Positions 23,674-33,358 of a stretch of 64,000 bases of DNA are shown here, one piece after another. Numbering within the stretch: the stretch's first letter is position 1; every line of letters starts with the position of its first letter. Below the pieces are notes generated by a model that had not been told where the DNA came from, did not search any database, and saw nothing but the letters and a program-made list of their open reading frames with translations. Position numbers and translations under genes: made by a program. Source of the stretch: Streptomyces katrae (GTDB lineage Bacteria; Actinomycetota; Actinomycetes; Streptomycetales; Streptomycetaceae); assembly GCF_000717655.1 (NCBI RefSeq), contig NZ_JNZY01000011.1, forward strand, positions 124,001 to 188,000, in the 5' to 3' direction.

Positions 23674-25065
23674 CTAGTGGTGGAAGCCCGAGCGGGGCTC
23701 GGTCGCCGGGGCCGGCGGGGGTGTGGCGGTGAGGTGGTCCACCGCATGGCGCAGGTCCGAGACGAGGAGGGCGATCTGGTCGCGGGTCACTCCGTGGCGG
23801 ATCAGCACGCGCTGGATGACGGTGTCGTCGCGGGCGGCCGGCAGCGGGTACGAGGGCACCTGCCAGCCGCGCATCCGCAGCCGGTCGGAGAGGTCGTACA
23901 GGGTGAACCCGGCGGCGGCCTCGTCGGTGAGCCGGTAGGAGACGGCGGGGAGGCCGCCGAGGCCGTCGTAGAGCAGGGTGAACGGGCCCGTGGCGGCGAT
24001 CTCGCCGGCCAGGTACTGGGCGGTGGCGACGCAGGCCTCGTGGACGCGCCGGTAGCCGGAGCGGCCGAGCCGGAGGAACAGGTAGTACTGGGCGATGACC
24101 TCGCCGCCGGGGCGGGAGAAGTTCAGGGCGAAGGTCGGCATGTCGCCGCCGAGGTAGTCCACGTCGAAGACGAGCTCCTTGGGCAGCAGGTCGGCGGTGC
24201 GCCACACGATCCAGCCGACGCCGAGGGGCGCGAGCCCGTACTTGTGCCCGGAGGCGTTGACGGAGGCGACGCGCGGCAGCCGGAAGTCCCACACCACGTC
24301 GGGGTGGAGGAAGGGTGCGACGAAGCCGCCGCTGGCCCCGTCCACGTGGACCGGGATGTCCCAGCCGTGCTCGGCCTGGATCCGGTCGAGTTCGGCGGCG
24401 ATCTCGGCGACGGGCTCGTAGTCGCAGGTGTAGGTGACGCCGAGGATGGCGACGACGCCGATGGTGTTCTCGTCGACGTACTCGGCGAGCTGGTGGGGTC
24501 GCAGGCCGGTGGCGTCGGGCTCGAGCGGGACCGGGCGCAGTTCCACGTCGAAGTAGCGGGCGAACTTCTCCCAGCAGATCTGGACCGGCCCGCACACCAG
24601 GTTGGGCCGGTCGGCGGGAAGGCCCTGGGCCTGGCGGCGGGCGCGCCAGCGGAATTTGAGGGCGAGGCCGCCGAGCATGGCGGCCTCGCTGGAACCGGTC
24701 GTGGAGCAGCCGGTGGCCGCGCCGCCGGCCGGTGCGTTCCACAGGTCGGCCAGGATGTTGACGCAGCGGGCCTCGATCTCGGCGGTCTGGGGGTACTCGT
24801 CCTTGTCGATCATGTTCTTGTCGAGGCACTGGTTCATCAGGCGGTGCACGCCGTCGTCGGACCAGGTGGTGCAGAAGGTGGCCAGGTTCTGGGCCGCGTT
24901 GCCGTCGAGGAGGAGCTCGTTGCTGAGCAGCTCGTAGACCACCTCGGTGGGTGAGTGCGCGTCGGGCATCCGGTGCTTGGGGAGGATCTGGCCGCTCAGC
25001 GCGGACGTGAACACGTCCGTGTCGGTGTCACCGGCGGGCACGTCTTTCGTCTCATGAAGAGCCAT
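23674..25065 (-). CDS. gadB: Glutamate decarboxylase
   Basis: A 463-residue PLP-dependent group II decarboxylase converting glutamate to GABA with proton consumption. The PLP lysine is in NASGHKYGLAPLG and the cofactor Asp in VHVDGASGGFVAPF. TGCSTTGSSEAAMLGG binds the PLP phosphate. Length matches bacterial GadB. No antiporter gene is adjacent. The -10-like TATAGT (25077-25072 on the minus strand) lies only a few bases before the ATG, so the transcript may be leaderless. It is divergent from melC1. Confidence 0.95.
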   Translation of the reverse strand: MALHETKDVPAGDTDTDVFTSALSGQILPKHRMPDAHSPTEVVYELLSNELLLDGNAAQNLATFCTTWSDDGVHRLMNQCLDKNMIDKDEYPQTAEIEARCVNILADLWNAPAGGAATGCSTTGSSEAAMLGGLALKFRWRARRQAQGLPADRPNLVCGPVQICWEKFARYFDVELRPVPLEPDATGLRPHQLAEYVDENTIGVVAILGVTYTCDYEPVAEIAAELDRIQAEHGWDIPVHVDGASGGFVAPFLHPDVVWDFRLPRVASVNASGHKYGLAPLGVGWIVWRTADLLPKELVFDVDYLGGDMPTFALNFSRPGGEVIAQYYLFLRLGRSGYRRVHEACVATAQYLAGEIAATGPFTLLYDGLGGLPAVSYRLTDEAAAGFTLYDLSDRLRMRGWQVPSYPLPAARDDTVIQRVLIRHGVTRDQIALLVSDLRHAVDHLTATPPPAPATEPRSGFHH

Positions 25066-25230
25066 ATCCGGACTATAAGTGACTGATCATTACAAAGGCG
25101 GCTTCAATCCCCTTGGGGGAGGATTCGGGCGCCGACACCGAGAGCTTCCGGCCGACTCCACCGTGTGACGCCCTCCATAGGGGACGCGTGCGACAGGACA
25201 ACTTACTGTCGAGTAGCCTTCTGTTCGAAG

Positions 25231-25275
25231 ATCTTCCCGTCCGGGCCGCTCCAACCGGCCCGGACGGGAAGATCG
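25231..25275. repeat. Perfect 18-bp inverted repeat upstream of melC1
   Basis: Arms at 25231-25248 and 25258-25275 are perfectly complementary around a 9-base loop; the arm begins GATCTTCCCGTCCGGG. It lies in the gadB-melC1 intergenic region (25066-25358), which has no other gene. It resembles a terminator but has no gene ending before it on either strand. Confidence 0.85.
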
Positions 25276-25358
25276 GCCAACTGGTTCTATGGGCAACTTA
25301 TCCATGCATGTCCGGATCTCGGTCAACGGCCTTTGCCTTCCTGGTACTTCTTCGGCCC

Positions 25359-25757
25359 ATGAACAAGATCACCCGCCGGCAAGCCTTGGGCACCACCGCC
25401 GGCGCTCTCACCGTCCTCGGCCTCGCCGGCGCCACCGCGCACGCAGCCGCCACCGACTCCCGCGCCTCCCTACCCACCGGCGCGGTCGACGAGGTGTACC
25501 AGGGCCGCCGCATACAGATCACCCCGGGCGGGGGCGGCCACCACGGCGGCCACCACGGGGGCGGCCACGACGGACTGCCGACCGTCCGGATAGACGGCCG
25601 CGAACTGCACGTCATGCGCAACGCCGACGGCACCTGGATCAGCGTGGTCAACCACTACGAGACCTTCGCCGACCCGGCCTCGCTCGCCCGCGCCGCCGTG
25701 CGCGAGCTGCAGGGCGCCACCCTCGCCCCGTTCTCGCCCATGGGAGGCACGGCATGA
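25359..25757 (+). CDS. melC1: Tyrosinase cofactor / copper chaperone MelC1
   Basis: A 132-residue helper that delivers copper to tyrosinase and carries it out through the Tat pathway. The Tat signal ([12 protein letters not shown]) ends near AHAA (residue 30). The caddie domain has [30 protein letters not shown] and NHYETF. A His/Gly insertion ([10 protein letters not shown]) in the first half may bind copper and is missing from the second copy at 46169-46534. The stop overlaps the melC2 start by four bases. Confidence 0.93.
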   Translation: MNKITRRQALGTTAGALTVLGLAGATAHAAATDSRASLPTGAVDEVYQGRRIQITPGGGGHHGGHHGGGHDGLPTVRIDGRELHVMRNADGTWISVVNHYETFADPASLARAAVRELQGATLAPFSPMGGTA

Positions 25758-26605
25758 CCGTCCGCAAGAACCAGGCCGCCCTCACCGCCGAGGAGAAGCG
25801 CGCCTTCACCAATGCGCTGCTGGAGCTCAAGCGCACCGGTACCTACGACCGGTTCGTCACCACCCACAACGGGTTCATCATGGCCGACACCGACTCGGGC
25901 GACCGGGCCGGCCACCGCTCGCCCTCGTTCCTGCCCTGGCACCGCCGCTTCCTGCTGGAGTTCGAGGCCGAGCTGCAGAAAGTGGACCCGAAGGTTTCGC
26001 TCCCGTACTGGGACTGGAGCGCGGACCGCACCACCCGCTCCTCCCTCTGGGCCGCCAACTTCCTCGGCGGCACCGGCCGGGCCCGCGACGGACAGGTCCT
26101 CGACGGGCCGTTCGCGTCCGCCAACGGCAAGTGGCCGATAAACGTACGGGTGGACGGGCGCGCGTACCTGCGCCGGGCGCTCGGCGCCGGGGTGGCCGAG
26201 CTGCCGACGAAGGCCGAGGTGGACGCCGTGCTCAACATGCCGGTGTACGACATGGCCCCCTGGAACAGCTCCTCGAACGGCTTCCGCAACCACCTGGAGG
26301 GCTGGCGCGGCGCCAACCTGCACAACCGGGTGCACGTGTGGGTCGGCGGCCAGATGGCCACCGGGGTCTCCCCCAACGACCCGGTGTTCTGGATGCACCA
26401 CGCCTTCGTCGACAAGCTGTGGGCCGAATGGCAGGCCCGCAACCCGAAGTCCACGTACCTGCCGGCGGGGGGCACCGCGAACGTCGTCGACCTGCACGAC
26501 ACCATGCGGCCGTGGAACGACGTGACCCCGGCGGACATGCTGGACCACCGGAAGTTCTACACCTTCGACACCGAGCTGGTCCCGGCCGCCGCCAGCCAGC
26601 GGTAG
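25754..26605 (+). CDS. melC2: Tyrosinase
   Basis: A 283-residue type-3 dicopper monooxygenase that makes dopaquinone from tyrosine for melanin. CuA ligands H38, H54 and H63 and CuB ligands H190, H194 and H216 are all present at the positions seen in Streptomyces tyrosinases. It has no signal of its own and is exported with MelC1. Its 3' end overlaps the convergent response-regulator gene by 49 bp. Confidence 0.96.
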   Translation: MTVRKNQAALTAEEKRAFTNALLELKRTGTYDRFVTTHNGFIMADTDSGDRAGHRSPSFLPWHRRFLLEFEAELQKVDPKVSLPYWDWSADRTTRSSLWAANFLGGTGRARDGQVLDGPFASANGKWPINVRVDGRAYLRRALGAGVAELPTKAEVDAVLNMPVYDMAPWNSSSNGFRNHLEGWRGANLHNRVHVWVGGQMATGVSPNDPVFWMHHAFVDKLWAEWQARNPKSTYLPAGGTANVVDLHDTMRPWNDVTPADMLDHRKFYTFDTELVPAAASQR

Positions 26606-27285
26606 TGCAGTTCGGGGCGGCCGACCTGGCCGTACCGGGGGGTGCGGTCCGCCCGCCCGGTGTCCACCAGGTGCTCCAGGTAGCGGCGGGCGGTGATCCG
26701 GGAGATCCCCGCGGCTTCGGCCGCCCCCGCTGCGGTCAGCCCCTCGGGCGCCGCCCGCAGCAGCGCGCCGACCCGGTCCAGGGTCGGCGCGCTGAGCCCT
26801 TTCGGGAGCTCGGCGGGGCCCGGGGCGCGCAGGGCGGCGAGCGCCCGGTCCACGTCGTCCTGGCCGGCCGCCTCCCCCGCCGTCGCGCGGAACTCGGCGT
26901 AGCGCAGCAGCCGTTCGCGCAGCGTCAGGAAGGCGAACGGCTTCAGTACGTACTGGACCACGCCGAGCGAGACGCTTTCGCGGACCACGGCCAGGTCCCG
27001 CGCCGAGGTCACCACGATCACGTCCACGGGATGCCCGGACGCCCGCAGCCGGCGGGCGAAGCGCAGCCCGTGCCCGTCGGGCAGGGTGAGGTCGAGCAGC
27101 AGCAGGTCCACCCGGGTCCGCTCCAAGACCCGGGTGGCCTCGGCGAGCGAGTGGACGGCGCCGACGGCGGTGAAGCCGGGCACCCGGCCGACGTACAGGG
27201 CGTGCGCGTCGGCGGCGACGGGGTCGTCCTCGACCACCAGCACCCGCACCCCGGATACCGCGGGCGCCTCGTGTGCGCCGCTCAT
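26557..27285 (-). CDS. Response regulator of the CitB/DcuR (DctR) type
   Basis: A 242-residue regulator. The receiver domain (residues 12-130) has the acidic pair in VVEDDP, the phosphorylated Asp in LLLDLTLPDG and the Lys in VLKPF. The C-terminal domain is a non-standard helix-turn-helix (GLTAAGAAEAAGISRITARRYL), typical of the CitB family. Its ATG overlaps the stop of the sensor kinase gene. It probably activates the divergent dicarboxylate transporter gene. Confidence 0.93.
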   Translation of the reverse strand: MSGAHEAPAVSGVRVLVVEDDPVAADAHALYVGRVPGFTAVGAVHSLAEATRVLERTRVDLLLLDLTLPDGHGLRFARRLRASGHPVDVIVVTSARDLAVVRESVSLGVVQYVLKPFAFLTLRERLLRYAEFRATAGEAAGQDDVDRALAALRAPGPAELPKGLSAPTLDRVGALLRAAPEGLTAAGAAEAAGISRITARRYLEHLVDTGRADRTPRYGQVGRPELHYRWLAAAGTSSVSKV

Positions 27286-28886
27286 GGCGTGGGCTCCCTT
27301 CGGACGGGCAGTCGTACGGTGAACTCGGCTCCACCGTCGGGCACTTCGGCGGCGACCGCGCTGCCTCCGTGCCGGTGGGCCACCTGGCGGACCAGGGCGA
27401 GGCCGAGGCCGCGCCCCTCTCCCTTGCCCGACCAGCCGCGCAGGAACACATCGGCGGCGGCGCCCGTGGGCAGGCCGGGGCCGTTGTCGGTGACGCGGAG
27501 CAGCAGTGCGTCCTCCTCGGGCCGGACGGTGACCGCGATCCTGGCGGCGGGGACGCCGGTGAGGGCGTCGACGGCGTTGTCGAGGAGGTTGCCGAGCACG
27601 GTGACGAGGTCCCGGGCCGGGACGCTTCCGGTCCGGCCGTCGACGGCGCGGCTGTCGGGGGTGAGGACCAGCTCGACGCCCCGCTCGTGCGCCTGGGCGG
27701 CCTTGCCCAGCAGCAGCGCCACCAGGACGGGTTCTCCGACGCCGGTGACCACCTCGTCGGTGAGGGCCTGGGCCAGCTCCAGTTCGGCGGTGGCGAATTC
27801 CACCGCCTCGTCCGCGCGGCCGAGTTCGATGAGGGAGACCACGGTGTGCAGCCGGTTGGCAGCCTCGTGGGCCTGGGACCGCAGCGCCTCGGTGAATCCG
27901 CGCTCCTGATCCAACTCACCGGTGAGCGACTGGAGTTCGGTGTGGTCACGCAGGGTGACCACGGTGCCGCGGCGGCCGCCGCCCGCGACGGGCGAGCTGT
28001 TGAGGACGAGTACCCGGTCCGCGGTCAGGTGCACCTCGTCCACCCGGGGCCGGTCGGCGAGCAGGGCGCCGGTGAGCGGTGCGGGCAGTCCGAGGTCTGC
28101 GACGCCGGTTCCCCTGGCGTCCCCCTGCAGGCCGAGCAGTTCGCGGCCGGCATCGTTGATCAGGGTGATCCGGCGCTGACCGTCGAGCATCAGCAGGCCC
28201 TCGCGGACGCCGTGCAGGGCCGCCTGGTGGTAGTCGTACATCCGGCTGAGCTCGGCCGCGTTCATCCCGTGCGTGTGCCGGCGCAGCCGGGCGTTGACGA
28301 TGTACGTGCCCACTCCGCCGAGGGCGAGCGCGCCGGCCGCGACCCAGGCGAGGGCGGAGAGCTGCTCCGCGAGCCGGGCGCTGATCGCTCGGACGGTGAT
28401 GCCGGAGCTGACCATGCCGACGACCTTGCCGTCGTCCACGAGCGGGGTGACGACGCGGATGGTCGGCCCGAGGGTGCCGGTGTAGGTCTCGCTGAAGGTC
28501 TGGCCGCGCAGGGCGGGGCCGGTGTTCCCCATGAACGGCTCGCCGATGCGGCGGGGGTCGGGGTGGGTCCAGCGCCGCCCGTCCGGGGCCATGATCGTCA
28601 CGAAGTCCACCCCGGAGTCGACGCGGACCCGCTCGGCGTAGGGCTGGAGCGCGGGCGAGGGGTCGGCGCCGCGCGCCGCGCCGCGTACGGCCTCGCGGAC
28701 GGACGGGGAGTCGGCGACCGCGCGGGCCACGGCCCCCGCCTGGCGCCGGGCGGACTCCTCGGCCTGTCCGCGGGCGGTGGCATACGCGAAGACCGCGCAG
28801 CCGGCGACGACCACGGCGACCAGCAGCACCTGCATGGCGAAGAGCTGGCCGGCGAGGCTGCGCGGGGGTCGAGGGAACCGGAACAT
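27282..28886 (-). CDS. Sensor histidine kinase of the CitA/DcuS (DctS) type
   Basis: A 534-residue membrane sensor. A first membrane helix (about 10-33) precedes an extracytoplasmic sCache/PAS-like domain with FVTIMAPDGRRWTHPDP and IRVVTPLVDDGKVVG, then a second helix (about 178-198), a cytoplasmic PAS domain and the kinase core. The phospho-acceptor His is in SQAHEAANRLHT, the N box is GNLLDNAVDAL, and DNGPGLP and GRGLGLALV form the ATP lid. Such sensors detect citrate or C4-dicarboxylates. The neighbouring transporter supports a dicarboxylate signal. Confidence 0.93.
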   Translation of the reverse strand: MFRFPRPPRSLAGQLFAMQVLLVAVVVAGCAVFAYATARGQAEESARRQAGAVARAVADSPSVREAVRGAARGADPSPALQPYAERVRVDSGVDFVTIMAPDGRRWTHPDPRRIGEPFMGNTGPALRGQTFSETYTGTLGPTIRVVTPLVDDGKVVGMVSSGITVRAISARLAEQLSALAWVAAGALALGGVGTYIVNARLRRHTHGMNAAELSRMYDYHQAALHGVREGLLMLDGQRRITLINDAGRELLGLQGDARGTGVADLGLPAPLTGALLADRPRVDEVHLTADRVLVLNSSPVAGGGRRGTVVTLRDHTELQSLTGELDQERGFTEALRSQAHEAANRLHTVVSLIELGRADEAVEFATAELELAQALTDEVVTGVGEPVLVALLLGKAAQAHERGVELVLTPDSRAVDGRTGSVPARDLVTVLGNLLDNAVDALTGVPAARIAVTVRPEEDALLLRVTDNGPGLPTGAAADVFLRGWSGKGEGRGLGLALVRQVAHRHGGSAVAAEVPDGGAEFTVRLPVRREPTP

Positions 28887-28929
28887 GGCGTTCAGTGTGC
28901 ACCGGCCCGTGAACTCAATGAACGCAAGG

Positions 28930-28943
28930 GTGACCGGGGTCAC
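28930..28943. promoter_or_regulatory. Palindrome GTGACC-GG-GGTCAC in the divergent dct promoter
   Basis: A perfect 14-bp palindrome-like element lies in the 108-bp gap between the kinase and transporter genes, 51 bp before the transporter start. TGAAC repeats flank it. It is a candidate binding site for the response regulator. Confidence 0.45.
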
Positions 28944-28994
28944 AGCCTCGCGCGATGGTCCTCCCGGGACGTATTCACCACCAGGAGGCGAGCC

Positions 28995-30353
28995 GTGGCC
29001 GGCAGACGCGACAAGACCCACTATCTGTACATCGCGGTGATCGCCGCGGTACTCCTCGGCATCGCGGTCGGCTTCGCCGCACCGGACACGGCCGTGGAGC
29101 TCAAGCCGCTGGGCACCGGCTTCGTCAACCTCATCAAGATGATGATCTCGCCGGTGATCTTCTGCACGATCGTGCTGGGCATCGGGTCGGTGCGCAAGGC
29201 CGCGAAAGTCGGCGCCGTGGGCGGACTCGCCCTCGGCTACTTCATGATCATGTCCACGGTGGCGCTGGCCATCGGACTCCTCGTCGGGAACCTGCTCGAG
29301 CCCGGCAGCGGACTGCACCTGACCGAGGCCGTCAAGCACGCGGGAGAGGCACAGGCCAAGGCGGGCGGGGCGCAGACCACTCCCGAGTTCCTGCTGGGGA
29401 TCATCCCGACCACCCTCGTCTCCGCGTTCACCGGCGGCCAGGTGCTCCAGACGCTGCTCGTGGCGCTGCTGTGCGGGTTCGCGCTCCAGGCCATGGGTCC
29501 GGCGGGCGAGCCGCTGCTGCGCGGTATCGGCCATGTGCAGAAACTGGTCTTCCGGGTGCTGTCGATGATCATGTGGGCGGCGCCGGTGGGCGCGTTCGGC
29601 GCCATCGCGGCGGTGGTCGGCGCGACCGGCATCGACGCACTGAAGTCGCTCGCCGTCATCATGATCGGCTTCTACACCACCTGTCTGCTGTTCGTGTTCG
29701 TGGTCCTCGGCACTCTGCTGCGGGTGTGCACCGGGCTCAACGTCTTCTCACTGCTGCGCTACCTGGGCCGCGAGTTCCTGCTGATCCTTTCCACCTCCTC
29801 CTCGGAGTCGGCGCTGCCCCGGCTGATCGCGAAGATGGAGCACCTCGGCGTCTCCAAGCCGGTGGTCGGCATCACGGTGCCGACGGGCTACTCGTTCAAC
29901 CTGGACGGGACCGCGATCTACCTCACGATGTCCTCGCTGTTCATCGCGGAGGCGATGGGCAAGCCGCTGGCCATCGGCGAGCAGATCTCGCTGCTGCTGT
30001 TCATGATCGTGGCCTCGAAGGGCGCGGCAGGCGTGACGGGCGCGGGGCTGGCGACGCTGGCGGGCGGGCTCCAGTCGCACCGGCCGGAACTCGTCGACGG
30101 CGTCGGGCTGATCGTGGGCATCGACCGCTTCATGAGCGAGGCCCGGGCGCTGACGAACTTCGCGGGCAACGCCGTGGCGACGGCGCTCATCGGCACCTGG
30201 ACCAAGGAGTTCGACCGCGAGCGGGCCACCGAAGTCCTCGCGGGACGACTGGAGTTCGACGAGACCACCCTGGTCGACGACGGCCACGGCACGGAGCTCC
30301 CCACCGTGCCCGGACCGTCGCCGGCCGACGCGAAGGAGGGCGTGCCGGCGTAA
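28995..30353 (+). CDS. dctA: C4-dicarboxylate/H+ symporter (DAACS family)
   Basis: A 452-residue secondary transporter for succinate, fumarate or malate. About eight hydrophobic helices and two re-entrant loops are expected; the hairpin signature SSSESALPRLIAKME and the substrate motif GYSFNLDGTAIY are present. AGGAGG upstream supports the GTG at 28995. It is divergent from, and presumably induced by, the sensor/regulator pair. A strong hairpin follows. Confidence 0.94.
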   Translation: MAGRRDKTHYLYIAVIAAVLLGIAVGFAAPDTAVELKPLGTGFVNLIKMMISPVIFCTIVLGIGSVRKAAKVGAVGGLALGYFMIMSTVALAIGLLVGNLLEPGSGLHLTEAVKHAGEAQAKAGGAQTTPEFLLGIIPTTLVSAFTGGQVLQTLLVALLCGFALQAMGPAGEPLLRGIGHVQKLVFRVLSMIMWAAPVGAFGAIAAVVGATGIDALKSLAVIMIGFYTTCLLFVFVVLGTLLRVCTGLNVFSLLRYLGREFLLILSTSSSESALPRLIAKMEHLGVSKPVVGITVPTGYSFNLDGTAIYLTMSSLFIAEAMGKPLAIGEQISLLLFMIVASKGAAGVTGAGLATLAGGLQSHRPELVDGVGLIVGIDRFMSEARALTNFAGNAVATALIGTWTKEFDRERATEVLAGRLEFDETTLVDDGHGTELPTVPGPSPADAKEGVPA

Positions 30354-30371
30354 CCGGCAGCGCCCCGTCAG

Positions 30372-30420
30372 GGGCCGGCCGGGCAGGGCTCGCCCCCATG
30401 GTGCCCAGCCCGGTCGGCCC
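30372..30420 (+). terminator. Terminator after dctA
   Basis: GGGCCGGCCGGGC near 30372 pairs with GCCCGGTCGGCCC ending at 30420, with one or two mismatches, giving a long GC-rich stem about 20 bp after the stop. Confidence 0.7.
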
Positions 30421-30423
30421 TCA

Positions 30424-30460
30424 CGCAGCCCCATAGTCGATTTTCGGCCATGGGGCTGCG
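30424..30460. terminator. Second hairpin in the dctA-subtilase interval
   Basis: CGCAGCCCCAT (30424-30434) and ATGGGGCTGCG (30450-30460) form a perfect 11-bp stem with a T-rich loop. It may reinforce termination or lie in the subtilase promoter region. Confidence 0.5.
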
Positions 30461-30583
30461 AAGTGTCGTGCGGTAAAAGGTACTTCCATATCGGGGCACA
30501 CGTCTGACATCTTGCGTCCACCACTCGTTTCGTACGGCCCGGTAGGTGCCATGAGCACCACCGGGCCGTCTTCGGAGGACGCA

Positions 30584-32389
30584 TTGATACCCCACATATC
30601 CAGCCGACCTCGACGCACTCTCGTGCTCGCCGCCACGCTCGGCGCGGCACTCGCCTTCGGGGCACCCGCCGCGCTCGCCGGCACCGCCCCGGTCTCCCCG
30701 CCCGGCAAGACCGCCCCGTCCGCCCCCGCCAAGGCTGCGGCCGCGGCGCCGACCTCCCAGAGTGCGACCTGGGTTGCCGGCACGCGCGCCTACCTGGTGA
30801 TCACCGCCCCCGGTGACAGCTCGGCGGTCCGTGCCGCCGTCGCCGCCAACGGCGGCACCGTCTTCTCGAACTTCGACGCCATCGGCGTGATCGTCGCCCA
30901 CTCCTCCTCCGCCGGCTTCGCCACGGCGATGCGCGGGGTCAGCGGGGTCCAGCAGGTCGGGGCCACCCGTACCTCGGACGTTCCGGCCGACGCCTACAAT
31001 CCGGCGCTGCCCGCCAACCCGGCCCAGTCGACGACCCCGGTCGGCGAGCCCGTCCGCGCCGACATGAGCCAGATCAAGGCCGACCAGGCCTGGGCCGTCA
31101 CCACCGGCTCCGCGTCCGTCAAGGTCGGCATCCTGGACACCGGCGTGGACGACCAGCACCAGGACCTGGCGCCGAACTTCAACGCGGCGGACTCCGTCTC
31201 CTGCGCCTACGGCAAGCCCGACACCCGTACGGGCGCCTGGCGGGACGTGGACAGCCACGGCACCCACGTCGCGGGCACCATCGCGGCGGCCAAGAACGGC
31301 AAGGGCGTCGTCGGCGTGGCCCCGGGCGTGAAGATCTCCGCGGTCCGCGTCGCCGAGCCGGGCAACTCGTTCTTCTTCGCCGAGAACACCATCTGCGGCT
31401 TCGTGTGGGCCGGTGACCACGGCTTCAAGGTCACCAACAACAGCTACTACACGGACCCGTGGCAGTTCAACTGCCCGGACAACATCGACCAGGCCGCCAT
31501 CATCGAGGGCGTCAAGCGCGCCCAGGAGTACGCCGAGGGCAAGGGCTCCCTGCAGGTCGCCGCGGCGGGCAACGAGAACTACGACCTCGCCCACAAGACG
31601 ACCGACTCCGCGAGCCCGAACGACTCGACGCCGGTCACCCGCACCATCACCAACGCCTGCCTCGACATCCCGACCGAGCTCCCGGGCGTGGTCACGGTCG
31701 CGGCGAACGGCACGGGCACCACGAAGGCCTCGTTCTCGAACTTCGGCTCGGGCGTCATCGACGTGGCGGCCCCGGGCAGCGACGTCTACTCCACCGTCCC
31801 GGGCGGCAAGTACGGCAGCAAGAGCGGCACGTCGATGGCCACCCCGCACGTGGTGGGCGTCGCGGCGCTGCTCGCCAGCACCAACCCCGGCATCACCCCG
31901 GCGCAGCTGCGCGACAAGCTGGCCACGCAGGCCAACGACATCGCCTGCCCGTCGGACAACCGCTGCACCGGCACCGCGGCCAACAACTCGTTCTTCGGCG
32001 AGGGCCAGGTCGACGCGCTGAAGGCGGTCGGGTCCACCCCGCCGCCCGGGAAGTACTTCGAGAACCTCGGCGACTTCGCGATCAACGACAACGCCACCGT
32101 GGAGAGCCCCATCACCGTCAGCGGGGTGACCGGCAATGCGCCGGCCACCCTCAAGGTGGGGGTGGACATCAAGCACACCTACATCGGTGACCTCAAGGTC
32201 GACCTCGTGGCTCCCGACGGCACCGTCTACACCCTGAGCAACCGGGCCGGCGGCGGCACCGACAACATCGTCCAGAGCTTCACCGTCAATGCGTCCTCCG
32301 AGGTCGCGAACGGTGTCTGGAAGCTCCGGGTGAACGACAACGCCAACGCCGACACCGGCAAGATCGACGCCTGGAACCTCACGTTCTGA
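30584..32389 (+). CDS. Secreted subtilisin-like serine protease with P domain
   Basis: About 601 residues. A Sec signal ends near ALAG; an inhibitor-I9-like propeptide (AYLVITAPGDSS ... GVIVAHS) precedes an S8 catalytic domain with Asp in VGILDTGVDD, His in DSHGTHVAGT and Ser in GTSMATPHVVG. The C-terminal 110 residues form a P/homoB domain (IKHTYIGDLKVDLVAPDG, WKLRVNDNA). The TTG at 30584 is chosen because GGAGG lies five bases upstream; ATG at 30551 is possible. The 3' end overlaps the decayed hydrolase on the other strand. Confidence 0.93.
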   Translation: MIPHISSRPRRTLVLAATLGAALAFGAPAALAGTAPVSPPGKTAPSAPAKAAAAAPTSQSATWVAGTRAYLVITAPGDSSAVRAAVAANGGTVFSNFDAIGVIVAHSSSAGFATAMRGVSGVQQVGATRTSDVPADAYNPALPANPAQSTTPVGEPVRADMSQIKADQAWAVTTGSASVKVGILDTGVDDQHQDLAPNFNAADSVSCAYGKPDTRTGAWRDVDSHGTHVAGTIAAAKNGKGVVGVAPGVKISAVRVAEPGNSFFFAENTICGFVWAGDHGFKVTNNSYYTDPWQFNCPDNIDQAAIIEGVKRAQEYAEGKGSLQVAAAGNENYDLAHKTTDSASPNDSTPVTRTITNACLDIPTELPGVVTVAANGTGTTKASFSNFGSGVIDVAAPGSDVYSTVPGGKYGSKSGTSMATPHVVGVAALLASTNPGITPAQLRDKLATQANDIACPSDNRCTGTAANNSFFGEGQVDALKAVGSTPPPGKYFENLGDFAINDNATVESPITVSGVTGNAPATLKVGVDIKHTYIGDLKVDLVAPDGTVYTLSNRAGGGTDNIVQSFTVNASSEVANGVWKLRVNDNANADTGKIDAWNLTF

Positions 32390-33244
32390 CGGCCGTCGGG
32401 CTGAAGCACCAACGCTGCAGGACGTCGGCGAGCCAGTCGAAGGCGACGTCGCAGTGCTGCTGCGGGGCCATCGGGGAGCAGTGCAACTGCGCCCCGGTGG
32501 CCCCCGTCATTTTCGCGTGCGCGTGCGGTGGTCGGGCTGACCGCGCCGGCAGGCGGGCCACGGCCTCGAGCCGGTGCTCGAAGGCCGCGGCGCGGGCGAC
32601 CAGGTTGCCGCCCCGACTGAGGCCGGTGATCGCGATCCGGTCGCTGTCCACGTCCCCCCGGGCGTCGAGCCAGTAGACGAGCGGGGCCACCATCTGCTCC
32701 CTGCGGGTGGTGAACGGGATCTCCTCGACGAACAGGAGCCGGCCCTGGACCGGGCCGTCGTAGACGAGCGCGTTCCGGCCCCGGCCGGGGAGCAGAGCGG
32801 GGTGAAGGTGTCCCAGGCTTTGCGGCCCGCCGGGCAGACCGCCTTCTCCTCGCCGGGGCTGCGGGTCCCGGGGACGTGGAACAGGGCCTGGGCGCAGTAC
32901 TGCGCGGCCCGCGACGAGGGGAAACGGCGGGTCTGCGAGGGGTTTTCGCCGCCGTGCCGGCCGGCCGCCGGGGCTGCGGCGAGCCGGTCGCCCCAGGCGC
33001 GGAACGTGGCGGTGAAGGTCTGCGCGGCCAGCCCGGCGGCGTTGACGGCGGTGAGCACCTCGCCCTCCTCGGAGGCACGCATGCCGGCCGCGCCGAGCAC
33101 GAGGAGCCCGGCGAAGCCGTACCCGGGGTCGTCGAACGGCACGGCGGCCGCACAGCCGGCGGCTTCGCCGATGGCGAGGACTCCGGCGCCTGCGGCGAGT
33201 CCGGCCAGGGCGCCGCGCCGGGGCCGTCCCCAGGGGTCTGCCAC
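32379..33244 (-). pseudogene. Decayed alpha/beta hydrolase gene
   Basis: Coding signal runs through two minus frames. The N-terminal part (GAAGMRASEEGEVLTAVNAAG, FRAWGDRLAA, AQALFHVPGTRSPGEEKAV) shifts frame near 32785 into GRNALVYDGPVQGRLLF and ITGLSRGGNLVARAAA, where the Ser is the expected nucleophile. The text then jumps to a typical C-terminus (HCSPMAPQQHCDVAFDWL). Segments that normally lie before the DGP motif and after the nucleophile are missing, so there are at least a frameshift and two internal deletions. Confidence 0.75.
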
Positions 33245-33358
33245 CGGGGCTGCGGCTGGGGCGTGCGAGCGTGCGCCGCCATGGCAGGGGCCGTAGGAGA
33301 CGGCCGCGGCGGACCGGCGCCCCCCACACCCTCCGCTGCTCCCCACGGCCCTGCCCGG

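Noticed and set aside
27282..29534. N-terminally extended version of the sensor kinase
   Set aside because: The extra residues run antisense through dctA; the conserved membrane helix starts at the ATG at 28886.
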